DNA of 64,000 nt from Oceanobacillus profundus (GCF_003515705.1 NZ_QWEH01000002.1:372001-436000), one strand, 5' to 3'. Shown: positions 51,796-61,579, counted from the first letter of the stretch. Notes: generated by a model not told the origin, from the sequence alone. A program made the numbers and translations.

Positions 51796-52173
51796 TTATT
51801 TTTTTGCTGATTGATCGATCCACTCTTGCAGCTTATCTTTAAGTGTGTTAAATCCTGCTGTATCATTGTCTTGTTGGAAAGTAGGTTGTGCTTTTTTCTC
51901 TTTCGCAGGCTTCTTTGGTGCCTCTTCTGTAGCACGGATTGAAAGGGATACTTTGTTTTTTGCTTCGTCTACATTCATTACTTTTACTTTCACTTCGTCA
52001 CCAACAGTTAAGTGCTCATTGATATCTTTCACATATCCGTGTGTAATTTCTGAAATGTGAACTAAACCTTGGTTTTCTTCATCTAAAGCAACAAATGCTC
52101 CGTATGGCTGTATTCCTGTAACTTTTCCGTCTATAATTTGACCAGCTTCAAATTTGTTTGTCATGCTGAACAA
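51796..52173 (-). CDS. yugI: S1-domain RNA-binding protein YugI (general stress protein 13-like)
   Basis: A 125-residue protein: one S1 domain (about 7-78) with GQIIDGKVTGIQPYGAFVAL and GLVHISEITHGYVKDI, then a Lys/Glu/Pro-rich linker and a helical end (FNTLKDKLQEWIDQSAKK). It binds RNA or ribosomes; B. subtilis YugI/GSP13 is induced by stress. Ribosome site AGGAG. Gene neighbourhood pgi-yugI-yugO matches related bacilli. Confidence 0.92.
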   Translation of the reverse strand: MFSMTNKFEAGQIIDGKVTGIQPYGAFVALDEENQGLVHISEITHGYVKDINEHLTVGDEVKVKVMNVDEAKNKVSLSIRATEEAPKKPAKEKKAQPTFQQDNDTAGFNTLKDKLQEWIDQSAKK

Positions 52174-52269
52174 CTCCTATATATAAATTCGTTTCTTTTT
52201 ACACAATATACGATTATAGCACAAACTATTAATTCTAGCAAAAGAATATTTGAGAAATGATAGAAGTGG

Positions 52270-53268
52270 TTACCAATGTGTGATGGAGATTAATGTATCA
52301 TTCCCTCTTAAGGTTTGGTTTGCATCAGGATGTATGTGGTATTTTTCATCACGAATAAATCCAAGCGTTAAGTATCCTTTTTTTAACAGATGGTTGGAAA
52401 TCTGATGAAATGATTTGCCTTCTAACTCACGAGGCAGCAGTAAATGGGAAAATTGCTGCTGTGTCAATAATTGAATTACATCTTCAAACGGGGTGGCGGT
52501 TTTGGCATGGCTTAACTCATGAAAAAATAAACCACTCATAAAATCATTCGAGCGGATAATTGTCGTTGCACCAGCTCGCAAAGCATTTTCAATTTGGATT
52601 TTGGACAAGATTTCGGCAACGATTGGTATCTTCCTATTATTTCCACGAATAGCAATTGTTGCTAGGATCGTATAGTTATCTGCTTGACGCTCACTTTTAT
52701 TTAATTCCGATGTTATTAGAACACAGTCAGCATAATCAATATTGGCTTTTTCTAATATTGTGTCTTCGCTAGCATCCCCATGAATAAAATGAACAGGATA
52801 TTCCTGAAAGGTAAGGTGGCGCAACGTTCGGTCAATAAGAACGATACGCGTTGTTGGGTAATTTTCAGAGGCAATATGAATTAATTGTTTGGTGCGTTCA
52901 TTCCAACCGATAAAGATAAAGTGATTCCTCCCTCTAAATGGGAGTCTTCCACTTTCAAGGTCCTGCTCATGTTTTACTGTAGCAGTAGATAATGAACTAA
53001 TATAAAAGGCAATTAAACCACCACCGGAAAGAATAAGTAGGATCGCGATGATTCTCCCGGTCGGAGTTAGGGGAACATAATCACCGTAGCCAACAGTTGC
53101 CCCTGTAACAAAAGCCCACCAAATACCATCGAATATTGTTGGGAATTGGGCCGGCTCAAACAAGTGAATCATTGTTCCGAAGAATGTCATTAGAATAAAT
53201 ATGGTAACCAGGAGCTTAACGGCTGTCGGTAAACGAAAATAAATATATTTAAGAAAGCGAATACTCAT
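52270..53268 (-). CDS. yugO: Potassium channel with RCK/TrkA-N domain, YugO-like
   Basis: A 332-residue channel: two membrane helices (LLVTIFILMTFFGTMIHLF and IIAILLILSGGGLIAFYI) flanking the pore helix and the selectivity filter TVGYGDY, then a TrkA-N/RCK nucleotide-binding domain (HFIFIGWNERTKQLIHIA, VHFIHGDASEDTILEKANID). In B. subtilis YugO passes K+ waves between biofilm cells and is gated by metabolic state. The glycine of the usual GxGxxG is altered (GWNERT), as is normal for several RCK channels. Confidence 0.92.
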   Translation of the reverse strand: MSIRFLKYIYFRLPTAVKLLVTIFILMTFFGTMIHLFEPAQFPTIFDGIWWAFVTGATVGYGDYVPLTPTGRIIAILLILSGGGLIAFYISSLSTATVKHEQDLESGRLPFRGRNHFIFIGWNERTKQLIHIASENYPTTRIVLIDRTLRHLTFQEYPVHFIHGDASEDTILEKANIDYADCVLITSELNKSERQADNYTILATIAIRGNNRKIPIVAEILSKIQIENALRAGATTIIRSNDFMSGLFFHELSHAKTATPFEDVIQLLTQQQFSHLLLPRELEGKSFHQISNHLLKKGYLTLGFIRDEKYHIHPDANQTLRGNDTLISITHW

Positions 53269-53352
53269 AGCATCACCTTTAAGCGAAATGTATTTACAGT
53301 TTAGTATGAGCTAAGAGGGCAGGGTTATTCAAACTTATCAAGAAGAAAATCC

Positions 53353-53389
53353 CGAGTACTGACAATACTTATTCTTTGTCAGTACTCGC
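53353..53389 (-). terminator. Terminator of the thioredoxin-like gene
   Basis: CGAGTACTGACA pairs with TGTCAGTACTCG around a 13-base loop, followed on the minus strand by GGATTTTCTT. Confidence 0.75.
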
Positions 53390-53400
53390 TTCACTAGAAT

Positions 53401-53955
53401 CTATGCTTTCGCTAATGTTTCTTTTAAACTGTTATAAACGGCAAGCCAAAAATCTTGGTTATCCCGATAGGACTTAGATATAAATAAATACATTTCCTTT
53501 GCTTTTTCATCGTGATCCTGCGCATCCTGTGGGGGAAGGGAAGCACGAGAATGATCAACAAATTGTTGGAGTTCTGCTGCACGCGGTCCCCATTTAGCGA
53601 CTTCTTCTCCATTTTCATTAATGAAAACGAAAATCGGAATAGAACGCGCTTTACCATTTGTTAAGTACTGGTCCATTAATTCTAAATTTTGATCACGCAA
53701 AAGCATCCGAACTTGCATATTAGCTGCCTCGGATAGTTTTAATAAAATTGGGATATTCAGCATCGCATCCCCACACCAATCTTCCGTCAACACAATAGCA
53801 CGAAGATTTTTTTCTCGGATTTCATTAAAAAATGCGTCTTCAACTGGTAAAGAAAAATGATCATAAATATGCAATAAATCTTCCTTGTTCTTTTCCATGG
53901 ATTCAATATAAGCGTCTGGGTTCATACCTCTTTCAAACCATTGATTAAGATGCAT
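53401..53955 (-). CDS. Thioredoxin-fold family protein with WCGDA active-site motif
   Basis: A 184-residue protein: helical N-terminus (NQWFERGMNPDAYIESMEK), then a thioredoxin fold with TEDWCGDAMLNIPIL (Cys61) and cis-Pro in ARSIPIFVFIN. Only one cysteine of the usual CxxC is present; WCGDA is normal in this Thioredoxin_9-like subgroup, so it is not decay. Likely a monothiol oxidoreductase or bacillithiol-linked protein; no proof. ATG 53955 follows AAAGGAG. Confidence 0.82.
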   Translation of the reverse strand: MHLNQWFERGMNPDAYIESMEKNKEDLLHIYDHFSLPVEDAFFNEIREKNLRAIVLTEDWCGDAMLNIPILLKLSEAANMQVRMLLRDQNLELMDQYLTNGKARSIPIFVFINENGEEVAKWGPRAAELQQFVDHSRASLPPQDAQDHDEKAKEMYLFISKSYRDNQDFWLAVYNSLKETLAKA

Positions 53956-54085
53956 GAGCAATCACTCCTTTTACGAATTTGTACTGAGTAAAATTGTAAG
54001 GCTAAAATGATGATACGTAAACAAATGTGCTCTTTTTTGGTGGTAAGTTATAAAAATTTGACAGTAAACTTTATTTAGAGAGGTT

Positions 54086-54207
54086 GTTCAAAAAGTCCGA
54101 TAAAATGACATATCGAGAACATGGATCTTCAAATAAAAACCGACATGTCATGTGTCGAACGCCGTAGTCACCAGTTCGTACGTTGCTAAATGGGCGCTTG
54201 CGCCTTT
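54086..54207. repeat. Chimera of repeat families B and A
   Basis: 54086-54170 matches family B in reverse orientation (GTTCAAAAAGTCCGATAAAA, then CCGACATGTCATGTGTCGAA). 54170-54207 matches the right part of family A (CGTACGTTGCTAAATGGGCG, then CTTGCGCC). It shows that the two families share modules. It fills most of the gap 53962-54266. Confidence 0.65.
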
Positions 54208-54266
54208 GATCCAAATTTTGCTATCATGGAAATTAGTTGGATGAATAGCCTGAGGAGGTAGTATAG

Positions 54267-55325
54267 ATGACACAAATAAATCAGCAGTTTTTACTGGAAT
54301 TATTAAACACGCCATCTCCATCAAGTATGGAAATGGAAATTCAGAAGAAATGGATAAACTATGTCAAGGATTTTGCCGATGAAATACGTACGGATAATGC
54401 AGGAAATGCTATTGGTGTATTAAATGCGAACGCTCCTTTTAAAATCTTGCTTGCAGGGCATTGCGATGAGATTGCGCTTGTTATTAACCGGATTGATGAA
54501 AATGGTTATTTGCATTTCGATAAAATGGGCGGTATTAATCCAAAAGCTGCGGTTGGTATGCGTGTAACTGTGCTTGGGTATAACGATAGCGTGACCGGTG
54601 TAATCGGTGTGAATGCACAACATCATGGCGGGCTGAAAAATGACTTTGACCTATCCGATTTGTTCATTGATTGTGGCTATAAATCCAAAGAAGAAGCCGT
54701 AAAGCACGTACAAATCGGAGATCTCTGTGTATATAAAACAGAACCTGAAATTTTAATGGATCGCTATATTGCTGGACGTGGCTTGGATAATCGGACTGGT
54801 GCATTTATTGTTGCGGAAGTACTGAGACAGCTTTCCGAAAAAGATATTAATGTTGGGGTATATGCGGCAAGTACGGTAAATGAAGAAACGAATATGGGCG
54901 GTGCATATTTTGCCGCTGCAGGTATTGAACCCACAATGGCAATAGCTTGTGATGTGACATTTGCAACAGATTACCCTGGAGTTAATCAAAATAAGCACGG
55001 AGATATAACATTAGAGGGAGGCCCTGTTTTTGCAAAAGGGGCACCAATCAACATTAAGATTAATCAGTTGCTCGAAAAAGCAGCGAAGAAGTTAAATATG
55101 GATGTGCAGTATGAGTTAACACCTCGTATGACAGGTACGGATGCCGATAAAATGCGACTTACAGGGAAAGGAGTGCCTGTTTCCTTGGTGTCACTCCCGT
55201 TGAGATATATGCATTCTCCTGTTGAAACAGCGAGTATCCAAGACATCGAACAAGAAATTGAATTAATTGTAACGATGATTGCTGATATGACAGGAGAAGA
55301 GAGCCTAAATCCATTGGATAATTGA
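54267..55325 (+). CDS. M42-family glutamyl aminopeptidase-like metallopeptidase
   Basis: A 352-residue M42 peptidase: metal ligands in LLAGHCDEIALVI (His/Asp), the AGRGLDNRTGAFIVAEV segment with the bridging Asp, the catalytic pair ASTVNEETNMGGAYFAA (Glu-Glu), IACDVTFATDYPG and MRYMHSPVETA (read as LRYMHSPVETASI, final His). These dinuclear aminopeptidases form large tetrahedral complexes that trim peptides in the cytoplasm. GAGGAGG precedes the ATG. Monocistronic with its own terminator. Confidence 0.93.
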   Translation: MTQINQQFLLELLNTPSPSSMEMEIQKKWINYVKDFADEIRTDNAGNAIGVLNANAPFKILLAGHCDEIALVINRIDENGYLHFDKMGGINPKAAVGMRVTVLGYNDSVTGVIGVNAQHHGGLKNDFDLSDLFIDCGYKSKEEAVKHVQIGDLCVYKTEPEILMDRYIAGRGLDNRTGAFIVAEVLRQLSEKDINVGVYAASTVNEETNMGGAYFAAAGIEPTMAIACDVTFATDYPGVNQNKHGDITLEGGPVFAKGAPINIKINQLLEKAAKKLNMDVQYELTPRMTGTDADKMRLTGKGVPVSLVSLPLRYMHSPVETASIQDIEQEIELIVTMIADMTGEESLNPLDN

Positions 55326-55360
55326 GTTTACAATGAGTAGGGAAGATATAACTGTTTCCT

Positions 55361-55404
55361 AAAAGTGCCGATTGCCCTCATACGAGGAGCAGTCGGCTTT
55401 TTTA
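55361..55404 (+). terminator. Terminator after the M42 peptidase
   Basis: GCCGATTGC pairs with GCAGTCGGC, followed by six T. The rest of the gap to 55893 is AT-rich leader and promoter DNA of the protease gene. Confidence 0.85.
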
Positions 55405-55662
55405 AACCAAAAAACAGATAAATTAAAAAGTCCTATATGTTATGAATAACCGTTCCAAAATACCTCTTATTACAAATCCTAATCTGGTATATAGTCCCTG
55501 TTTTCCGCTTTATAGAAAAAAATACCATACGCCTCCTCATTTCCGTAGTAAATTAGATTTATTTTTCATATGAAAATGAATCTATTAAAACGTTCTACCT
55601 CAAAAAACCTTTTAATATAAAAGGTTTATTTATCTTCCTTGTAAAAAGAGAGCAAATAGTTA

Positions 55663-55694
55663 TTGACATGAAATAGGAAAAATTAGTACTAATT
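55663..55694 (+). promoter_or_regulatory. Promoter candidate and palindrome upstream of the large protease
   Basis: TTGACA (55663-55668) and TACTAA (55687-55692) are 18 bases apart. AATTAGTACTAATT (55681-55694) is a perfect 14-base palindrome covering the -10. The long 5' leader (about 190 bases) to the start codon is AT-rich. Confidence 0.5.
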
Positions 55695-55893
55695 ATTCAA
55701 TTATGAAAATTCGGATTAATTATGACAATAATCGACAAAAAACATTCTATCAATCTACTATACTGACATTAACAGCGAGATTCTACAACTATCGGAAATT
55801 GAAGGGGATCGACAAGTTTCTTGAAAAGGAGGGCAGGAGATTTTAGAAAAGTTAAGGGAATGTACTGTTCGAAAATTGAGGGGAGGAAAAGAT

Positions 55894-58800
55894 TTGAGAA
55901 CAAAGAAAAAGAGGCAGGTAAAGGCGTTCAGTATGGCAGCAACTTTTTTAATGGCATTTTCTTTAATTACACCAGGTGTGACATTAGCTGAGTCGCAAAA
56001 CAAACCGCATTATTCGCTAAATGATTCCAATAAGGTTGCAGAAGCAAAAGTAAGTGAACGTTTATTAACAGAATTTAAAGATGATGGAAAACAGACATTC
56101 CTTGTGAAGTTCAATGAAATCGCAGATGTAAAAAAAGTTGCTTCAGAAGCGAAAGCAAATGCTGCGAAGGCGAATCTATCCGCACAAAAGGTAGAACATA
56201 TCAGCCGATCCGCAGTTATCTCTGAGTTAAAAGCAACTGCTCTTAGCTCCCAGCAAAATGTAAAAACTTATTTAGAGCAGGAAATAGAGAATGGAAATGC
56301 GGAAAATCTTAAATCGTATCATATTGTTAATGGAATAGCAGTTACAGCGACAAAGGAAGTTGCAGAGAAAATAGCAACATTTGCTGAAGTAGAGAAAATT
56401 CTTCCGAATGAAACGCGTGAGCTGTATACAACCGTTACAAAAGATGCAGAGACACCTAAATCTGAAATTGCAAATGTGGAGTGGAATGTTGAACGTGTTG
56501 GTGCTCCAGCAGTTTGGGATATGGGATTTGATGGAAGTGGTGTTGTTGTAGCTAGTATCGATACAGGAGTACAGTGGGATCACCCAGGTTTACAAGATAA
56601 GTATCGCGGTTATGATGCTGCAACCGGTGATGTAGATCACACGTACAGCTGGTATGATGCAACTGCAAGTGAAGATGTGCCATATGATGACCAAGGTCAC
56701 GGTACACATGTAACTGGAACAATGGTAGGTAGTGAGCCAGATGGAGCCAATCAGGTTGGTGTAGCACCAGGTGCCCAGTGGATTGCTGTTAAAGCATTTA
56801 CAGCAGCAGGTGGAACCGATGTCGATTTATTAAATGCAGCCGAGTGGATTCTAGCTCCAAATGGTGATGCAAGCATGGCACCCGATGTTGTCAATAACTC
56901 TTGGGGCGGAGGACCAGGCTTAGATGAATGGTATCGTGATGTTGTTACTGCTTGGAGAGCTGCTGAAATTTTCCCAGAGTTCTCAGCGGGAAATACAACG
57001 CTATTTAACCCCGGTGGTCCAGGGTCAATTGCAACACCCGCGAACTATCCTGAATCGTTTGCAACTGGTGCCACGGATATAAATGATGCTTTAGCGAACT
57101 TTTCATTACAAGGTCCTTCACCATATGAAGGCGATATAAAACCGGATATTTCTGCTCCAGGTGTAAATATACGGTCAACCGTTCCAGGTAGTGGCTATGA
57201 AGGTGGATGGAATGGAACCTCGATGGCGGGTCCGGCTGTATCTGCAGTCGCAGCGTTATTAATTCAAGCAGATGCAAGCCTGTCGGTGGACGAGCTTGAA
57301 GAAATTTTAATGCAAACCGCAACGCCATTAACAGACGGCACATTCTCAGAATCACCAAATATGGGATATGGCTATGGATTAGTTAATGCTTATGATGCTG
57401 TGTCATCTATCGTGACTGGTCTTGGCACATTAGAAGGGCAAGTTACAAAAGAGGGAGAAGACACGGAAGCACCAACATTTGAACACGAGGCACCAAGTGA
57501 AACGTATGCAGGAATGAATTTAGATCTTGCAATTAACGTATCTGATAATATCAGTGTTGCTTCGGTTGAAGTCGTCTATGGTGATGGAGAAACAGTAGAG
57601 GCTAGTCGTGTGTCAGGTGATTACAAATCTGGAGAATATGTTGCAACCATTCCAGGTGAAGCAATTTCAGGTGATTCGTTTACCTACCATTTAGTTATAA
57701 ATGACTTCGGAAATAATGAAGTAACAAGTGATAGCTACGAGGTAACGGTCTTGCCAGGAATTACAGCAGGGTATTCGGCAGATTTTGAAACAGCTCCAGC
57801 AGGCTGGACAACTTTTGGAAACAATAGTAGCTGGGAAAGGGGTGTACCAACCTCTGGACCTGGAGAAGCAGCTTCTGGAGAGTATGTTTATGCAACAAAC
57901 CCAGAAGGAACCTATAACAACAATGAAAATGGGACACTTATGATGCCGCCGGTTGATTTACGAGATGGAGATTCCTATCTACAATTCAATCAATGGTATA
58001 ACATTGAAAACAACTGGGATTTTGGTCATGTGTTTATTTCCACTGATCAAGAAGAGTGGACACAATTAGCACGCATTACCAATACCTCTGACGGATGGGA
58101 AGCTGCTGAAATTGATCTTTCTGAATATAGTGGCGAGCGTGTCTATATAGGGTTTAATCTTACAACGGATGGCAGTGTACAACGGGATGGCTGGTATATT
58201 GATGATGTCACATTAGCTGATACATCAAACAGCAGCAGTGCATCACTCGATGTTGTCCCTGCTAAAGGAAAAGCAGCGGGCAATGCAAAAGCAGATAAAG
58301 ATTCATTGAAAAAAGAAAAAGTAGACCCGAATAAAATAACACCAGAACAATCAACGAAAAAAAGTGCACCAATTAAAGATGAATCAATTCATCCGACATT
58401 GCTTCCACTAGGTGCTCAAGTAAGTGTGCTTGAAAGTGGACGTACAGTAAATACGGATCCAGCAACTGGAAGCTATTCATTGCTTCACGGAGCTGGTGAC
58501 TTCACAGTAGTTGCCGAAGCATATGGCTTCCATTCTGAGGAGCAATCCGTAACAATTGAAAATGATAGTGTAGCAACAACAGACTTTACACTCGAAGAAA
58601 TTGACCAGTATTCAGTCAGCGGTACAATCACGGATGAAAACACTGGTGAAGCAGTAGAAGGAGCAACAGTTCTGATCGTTGAGGATGCAAATATTGCACC
58701 GGTAGAAACAGATGCTTCAGGCAGCTTCACACTTACTGCTTATCAAGGTACGTATACCTTGAAGGTTCTAGCTGCAGGTTACCATGGTAAAGAAGTTGAA

Positions 58801-60183
58801 GTGGACCTAAATGAATCAGATGCAGAAATCAATGTAGAACTTGAGCCTTTCTATACGGTTCCGGGTGGAGAAATTGGTTACGATGATGGTACTGCAGAGA
58901 ATGCACGTGCATTCTATGATGCGGGAAATGGCTGGGCTGTGAAAATGTCATTACCTGAAGGGCAAGAAACTGCACTTGTTACAGAAGGTGTCTTCCAATT
59001 CCATGATACGGATTGGCCAAGCCCAGGTGGAACAGAGTTCGCCGTTGAAGTATGGGATGCTAGTGGGCCTGATGGAACGCCTGGTGAGCGGCTAGCCGGT
59101 CCAGTTGATGCCGAAGCAATCAGAAGTCTGGATGAATGGACAGTAGTTGATTTATCTGAGCATGCAATTCAGGTTGATGGCGATTTCTATATGGTTTACA
59201 TTCAAACAGGAGCAAATCCTAATGTACCAGGACTTGCAACCGATGAAAATGGACCAAATGCTGAGCGCAGTTACCAATATGTTGGTGGAGCTTGGTCACC
59301 ATCACCAGCTGCAGAAGGTAACTATATGATTCGCGCACGTGTAGCATATGGTGTAGAAAATCCAGTGATTACTTCACCAGAAGAAGATTTCATTACAAAT
59401 GAAACAGAACTAACAGTAGAAGGTACTGCTTCTGATACCACCACGGTTCAATTATTGAATAATGGGGAAGAAGCAGGCACTAAAGAAATCGGTGAAGACG
59501 GTACTTTTTCTCTACCAGTAGCGTTAACAGAAGGTGAAAATGAATTCCAAGCTGTCTCATTACTTGATGGTGTTCAAGTTGGGGAATCTGAAACTGTTAC
59601 GGTAACCTTGGATACAGAAGCACCTGAATTAACAATCGATACTCCAGCTGATGGCGATAAAGTAAATCGTGAAAGTGTAACAGTAGAAGGTACAGTAGCT
59701 GATGAAAATCTTGAATTTGTCGAAGTAAATGGCCAAGAAGCGTCGGTAGAAGATGGCAGCTACTCGAAGCGAATTTTACTTGACGAAGGTGAGAACACAA
59801 TTGAAGTTGCTGCAGGCGATTCAGCTGGAAATACAACAACTGAATCTGTAACAATTGCGGTTGATTTTACAGCGCCTGCACTTGAAAATCTAACACCTAC
59901 AGAAGATGTCCATATCAATGCTGGTGAAAGTGTTAAGTTTGAATTTGATAGTGAGCCTGGATTAAAAGCAACCTATTTTATCCATATGCCATTAACAAAT
60001 ACAACGGCTAACGCAACAGAGCTACCAATGATGGAAACATCTGAAGGTCATTATGAAGGCTACTGGACAGCTACAAGCAGTGTTGTTGCTGAAGGAGCAG
60101 TTATTGAAGTAAAAGTAGTAGATGCTTTTGGTAACGAAACACGCGAACAAGCAGAAGGCAAGCTATTCATTAATGCAGAATAA
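55894..60183 (+). CDS. bpr: Bacillopeptidase F-like secreted S8 protease
   Basis: A 1,429-residue secreted protease. Signal peptide about 1-33 (AFSMAATFLMAFSLITPGVT), inhibitor-like prodomain to about 180, S8 domain with Asp223 (ASIDTG), His269 (DQGHGTHVTG) and Ser443 (NGTSMAGPA). Then an M6-linked beta-sandwich (YSADFETAPAGWTTFG to DGWYIDDVTL), two carboxypeptidase-regulatory-like repeats (SGTITDENTGEAVEGATV), a further sandwich and two Ig-like repeats (TVEGTASD, TVEGTVAD). No LPxTG anchor. Length equals that of B. subtilis Bpr closely. TTG 55894 follows GGGGAGG by 7 bases; 55876 lies upstream of that site. Confidence 0.93.
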   Translation: MRTKKKRQVKAFSMAATFLMAFSLITPGVTLAESQNKPHYSLNDSNKVAEAKVSERLLTEFKDDGKQTFLVKFNEIADVKKVASEAKANAAKANLSAQKVEHISRSAVISELKATALSSQQNVKTYLEQEIENGNAENLKSYHIVNGIAVTATKEVAEKIATFAEVEKILPNETRELYTTVTKDAETPKSEIANVEWNVERVGAPAVWDMGFDGSGVVVASIDTGVQWDHPGLQDKYRGYDAATGDVDHTYSWYDATASEDVPYDDQGHGTHVTGTMVGSEPDGANQVGVAPGAQWIAVKAFTAAGGTDVDLLNAAEWILAPNGDASMAPDVVNNSWGGGPGLDEWYRDVVTAWRAAEIFPEFSAGNTTLFNPGGPGSIATPANYPESFATGATDINDALANFSLQGPSPYEGDIKPDISAPGVNIRSTVPGSGYEGGWNGTSMAGPAVSAVAALLIQADASLSVDELEEILMQTATPLTDGTFSESPNMGYGYGLVNAYDAVSSIVTGLGTLEGQVTKEGEDTEAPTFEHEAPSETYAGMNLDLAINVSDNISVASVEVVYGDGETVEASRVSGDYKSGEYVATIPGEAISGDSFTYHLVINDFGNNEVTSDSYEVTVLPGITAGYSADFETAPAGWTTFGNNSSWERGVPTSGPGEAASGEYVYATNPEGTYNNNENGTLMMPPVDLRDGDSYLQFNQWYNIENNWDFGHVFISTDQEEWTQLARITNTSDGWEAAEIDLSEYSGERVYIGFNLTTDGSVQRDGWYIDDVTLADTSNSSSASLDVVPAKGKAAGNAKADKDSLKKEKVDPNKITPEQSTKKSAPIKDESIHPTLLPLGAQVSVLESGRTVNTDPATGSYSLLHGAGDFTVVAEAYGFHSEEQSVTIENDSVATTDFTLEEIDQYSVSGTITDENTGEAVEGATVLIVEDANIAPVETDASGSFTLTAYQGTYTLKVLAAGYHGKEVEVDLNESDAEINVELEPFYTVPGGEIGYDDGTAENARAFYDAGNGWAVKMSLPEGQETALVTEGVFQFHDTDWPSPGGTEFAVEVWDASGPDGTPGERLAGPVDAEAIRSLDEWTVVDLSEHAIQVDGDFYMVYIQTGANPNVPGLATDENGPNAERSYQYVGGAWSPSPAAEGNYMIRARVAYGVENPVITSPEEDFITNETELTVEGTASDTTTVQLLNNGEEAGTKEIGEDGTFSLPVALTEGENEFQAVSLLDGVQVGESETVTVTLDTEAPELTIDTPADGDKVNRESVTVEGTVADENLEFVEVNGQEASVEDGSYSKRILLDEGENTIEVAAGDSAGNTTTESVTIAVDFTAPALENLTPTEDVHINAGESVKFEFDSEPGLKATYFIHMPLTNTTANATELPMMETSEGHYEGYWTATSSVVAEGAVIEVKVVDAFGNETREQAEGKLFINAE

Positions 60184-60185
60184 GG

Positions 60186-60216
60186 AAAATGCGGGGCTCT
60201 GGTCCCCGCATTTTTT
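60186..60216 (+). terminator. Terminator after the protease gene
   Basis: AAAATGCGGGG pairs with CCCCGCATTTT, followed by TT. Confidence 0.92.
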
Positions 60217-60345
60217 CTATGGCTGCTTGCCCAAACGTCAATCCTGCTCGTCAAAGGCACCGACGCATTAAAATCCATATCAATAAAGTACCCCATTTTA
60301 TAATCTCTTATTATGTGACATTCATTTAATTCCGAGTTTTTTAAC

Positions 60346-60373
60346 TTGCATTGATAGAAAAATAGTGTATAAT
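60346..60373 (+). promoter_or_regulatory. Promoter of the FMN riboswitch-ribU transcript
   Basis: TTGCAT (60346-60351) and TATAAT (60368-60373) are 16 bases apart, about 30 bases before the aptamer. Confidence 0.6.
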
Positions 60374-60401
60374 AAATTTAACAATTAAATAATCGATTCC
60401 A

Positions 60402-60540
60402 ATCTTCGGGGCAGGGTGAAATTCCCGACCGGCGGTAATAAGCAGAGATGCTTTAAGTCCGCGAACTGCATGGTTGATTGCCATGCGGTTGACCTGGTGC
60501 AACTCCAGGACCGACAGTTACAGTCTGGATGGGAGAAGAT
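60402..60540 (+). promoter_or_regulatory. FMN riboswitch (RFN element)
   Basis: The closing stem ATCTTC/GAAGAT frames the conserved RFN blocks GGGGCAGGGTGAAATTCCCG, ACCGGCGGTAATAAGC, AGTCCGCGA, CCTGGTGCAACTCCAGGACC, GACAGTTACAGTCTGGATGG and GAGAAGAT. FMN binding would favour the downstream terminator (60593-60626) and shut off riboflavin uptake. Confidence 0.97.
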
Positions 60541-60592
60541 ATCGAGCCGGATTTGGTGCCGTTATGCGCCATTATTTGACTACCAATTAATT

Positions 60593-60626
60593 AAACCCTA
60601 AAGCCCCTCTATGCTTTAGGGTTTTT
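60593..60626 (+). terminator. Regulated terminator of the FMN riboswitch
   Basis: AAACCCTAAAGC pairs with GCTTTAGGGTTT around an 8-base loop, then TT. It lies between the aptamer and ribU, 66 bases before the start codon. Confidence 0.9.
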
Positions 60627-60691
60627 GTGTCTGTTAGGCTAGTGTCCTTCATCACGAGAGTGGAATCGATATAAAGATGAAGGAGGAATAG

Positions 60692-61279
60692 ATGATGCGT
60701 AACACAAGCAAGCAATCATCAAATTTATTAAAACTTATTATTTTGGCTTTACTAGGGACAATTTCACTTTTATTATTTTTCTTGAATTTCCCACTGCCAT
60801 TTTTACCACCATATTTAAAAATTGATTTTAGTGATGTGCCAGCATTAATGGCTTCACTCATTTTCTCACCACTTGCCGGTATAATTGTTGTAGCGGTGAA
60901 AAATTTACTTTATCTTGCGGTGTCTGGAGCGGGCGATCCAATTGGTGTTGCAGCAAATTTCCTTGCAGGAGTAATGTTTGTCGTGCCAGTTTCGATTTTA
61001 TATCATAAATATAAAGGTGTTAAAAGCATTGTTTCTGGTTTGGTTACCGGAACACTTATTATGGCGATTGGAATGAGTGTATTAAATTACTTTATCATCC
61101 TCCCTGCATATGGATGGTTTATGGGATGGGAAATGACAAATCAAGTGATTTGGGCATCTGTTTTAGCAGGTGTACTGCCATTCAACATTATAAAAGGTAT
61201 TATCGTAGCACTATTATTTGTGCCATTATTTATAAAAATGCATAGCTGGATCACACAGCAGCAAACGAAATTTATATAA
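60692..61279 (+). CDS. ribU: Riboflavin transporter RibU (ECF S component)
   Basis: A 195-residue membrane protein with six hydrophobic segments. RibU-family lines are NFPLPFLPPYLKIDFSDVPA, PLAGIIVVAVKNLLYL and the KGIIVALLFVPLFIK end. It captures riboflavin for the shared EcfAA'T energy module. AGGAGG lies ahead of the ATG. The FMN riboswitch upstream fixes the substrate as a flavin. Confidence 0.95.
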   Translation: MMRNTSKQSSNLLKLIILALLGTISLLLFFLNFPLPFLPPYLKIDFSDVPALMASLIFSPLAGIIVVAVKNLLYLAVSGAGDPIGVAANFLAGVMFVVPVSILYHKYKGVKSIVSGLVTGTLIMAIGMSVLNYFIILPAYGWFMGWEMTNQVIWASVLAGVLPFNIIKGIIVALLFVPLFIKMHSWITQQQTKFI

Positions 61280-61283
61280 ATAT

Positions 61284-61320
61284 TAAAAGCTAATCTCTGA
61301 CTAGGGGGTTAGCTTTTTTT
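61284..61320 (+). terminator. Terminator after ribU
   Basis: AAAAGCTAA pairs with TTAGCTTTT, followed by more T. The following 61321-61579 shows no gene. Confidence 0.85.
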
Positions 61321-61579
61321 GTACGGAGAAAACAGAACTTGACCCCTGGTTAATTGAAACATCATAAAGTTTTTAGGGTTTGATTTTTCTTTGGTAATAA
61401 ATAACTTCACAAGGATAGAACTAAACTTTTCAGTCGTGTGATTTTTTGTGATCTGAGATGCGCATTGATATAAAATTAACGAAAGCATTTGGTTATATAT
61501 GTTAAAATATTATGGAATATTATAAAGTTTCAAATTATGATGTATCTTCACATAAATTACTACGAGAAAGGGATAAGAT

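Noticed and set aside
53773-53790. Loss of the second cysteine (WCGDA instead of CxxC) in the thioredoxin-like protein
   Set aside because: WCGDA is the usual motif of this subgroup, so it is not decay or novelty.
56272-57358. Several long minus-strand frames inside the bacillopeptidase gene
   Set aside because: They are antisense shadows of the coding strand with no ribosome sites; the sense protein has a full S8 triad.
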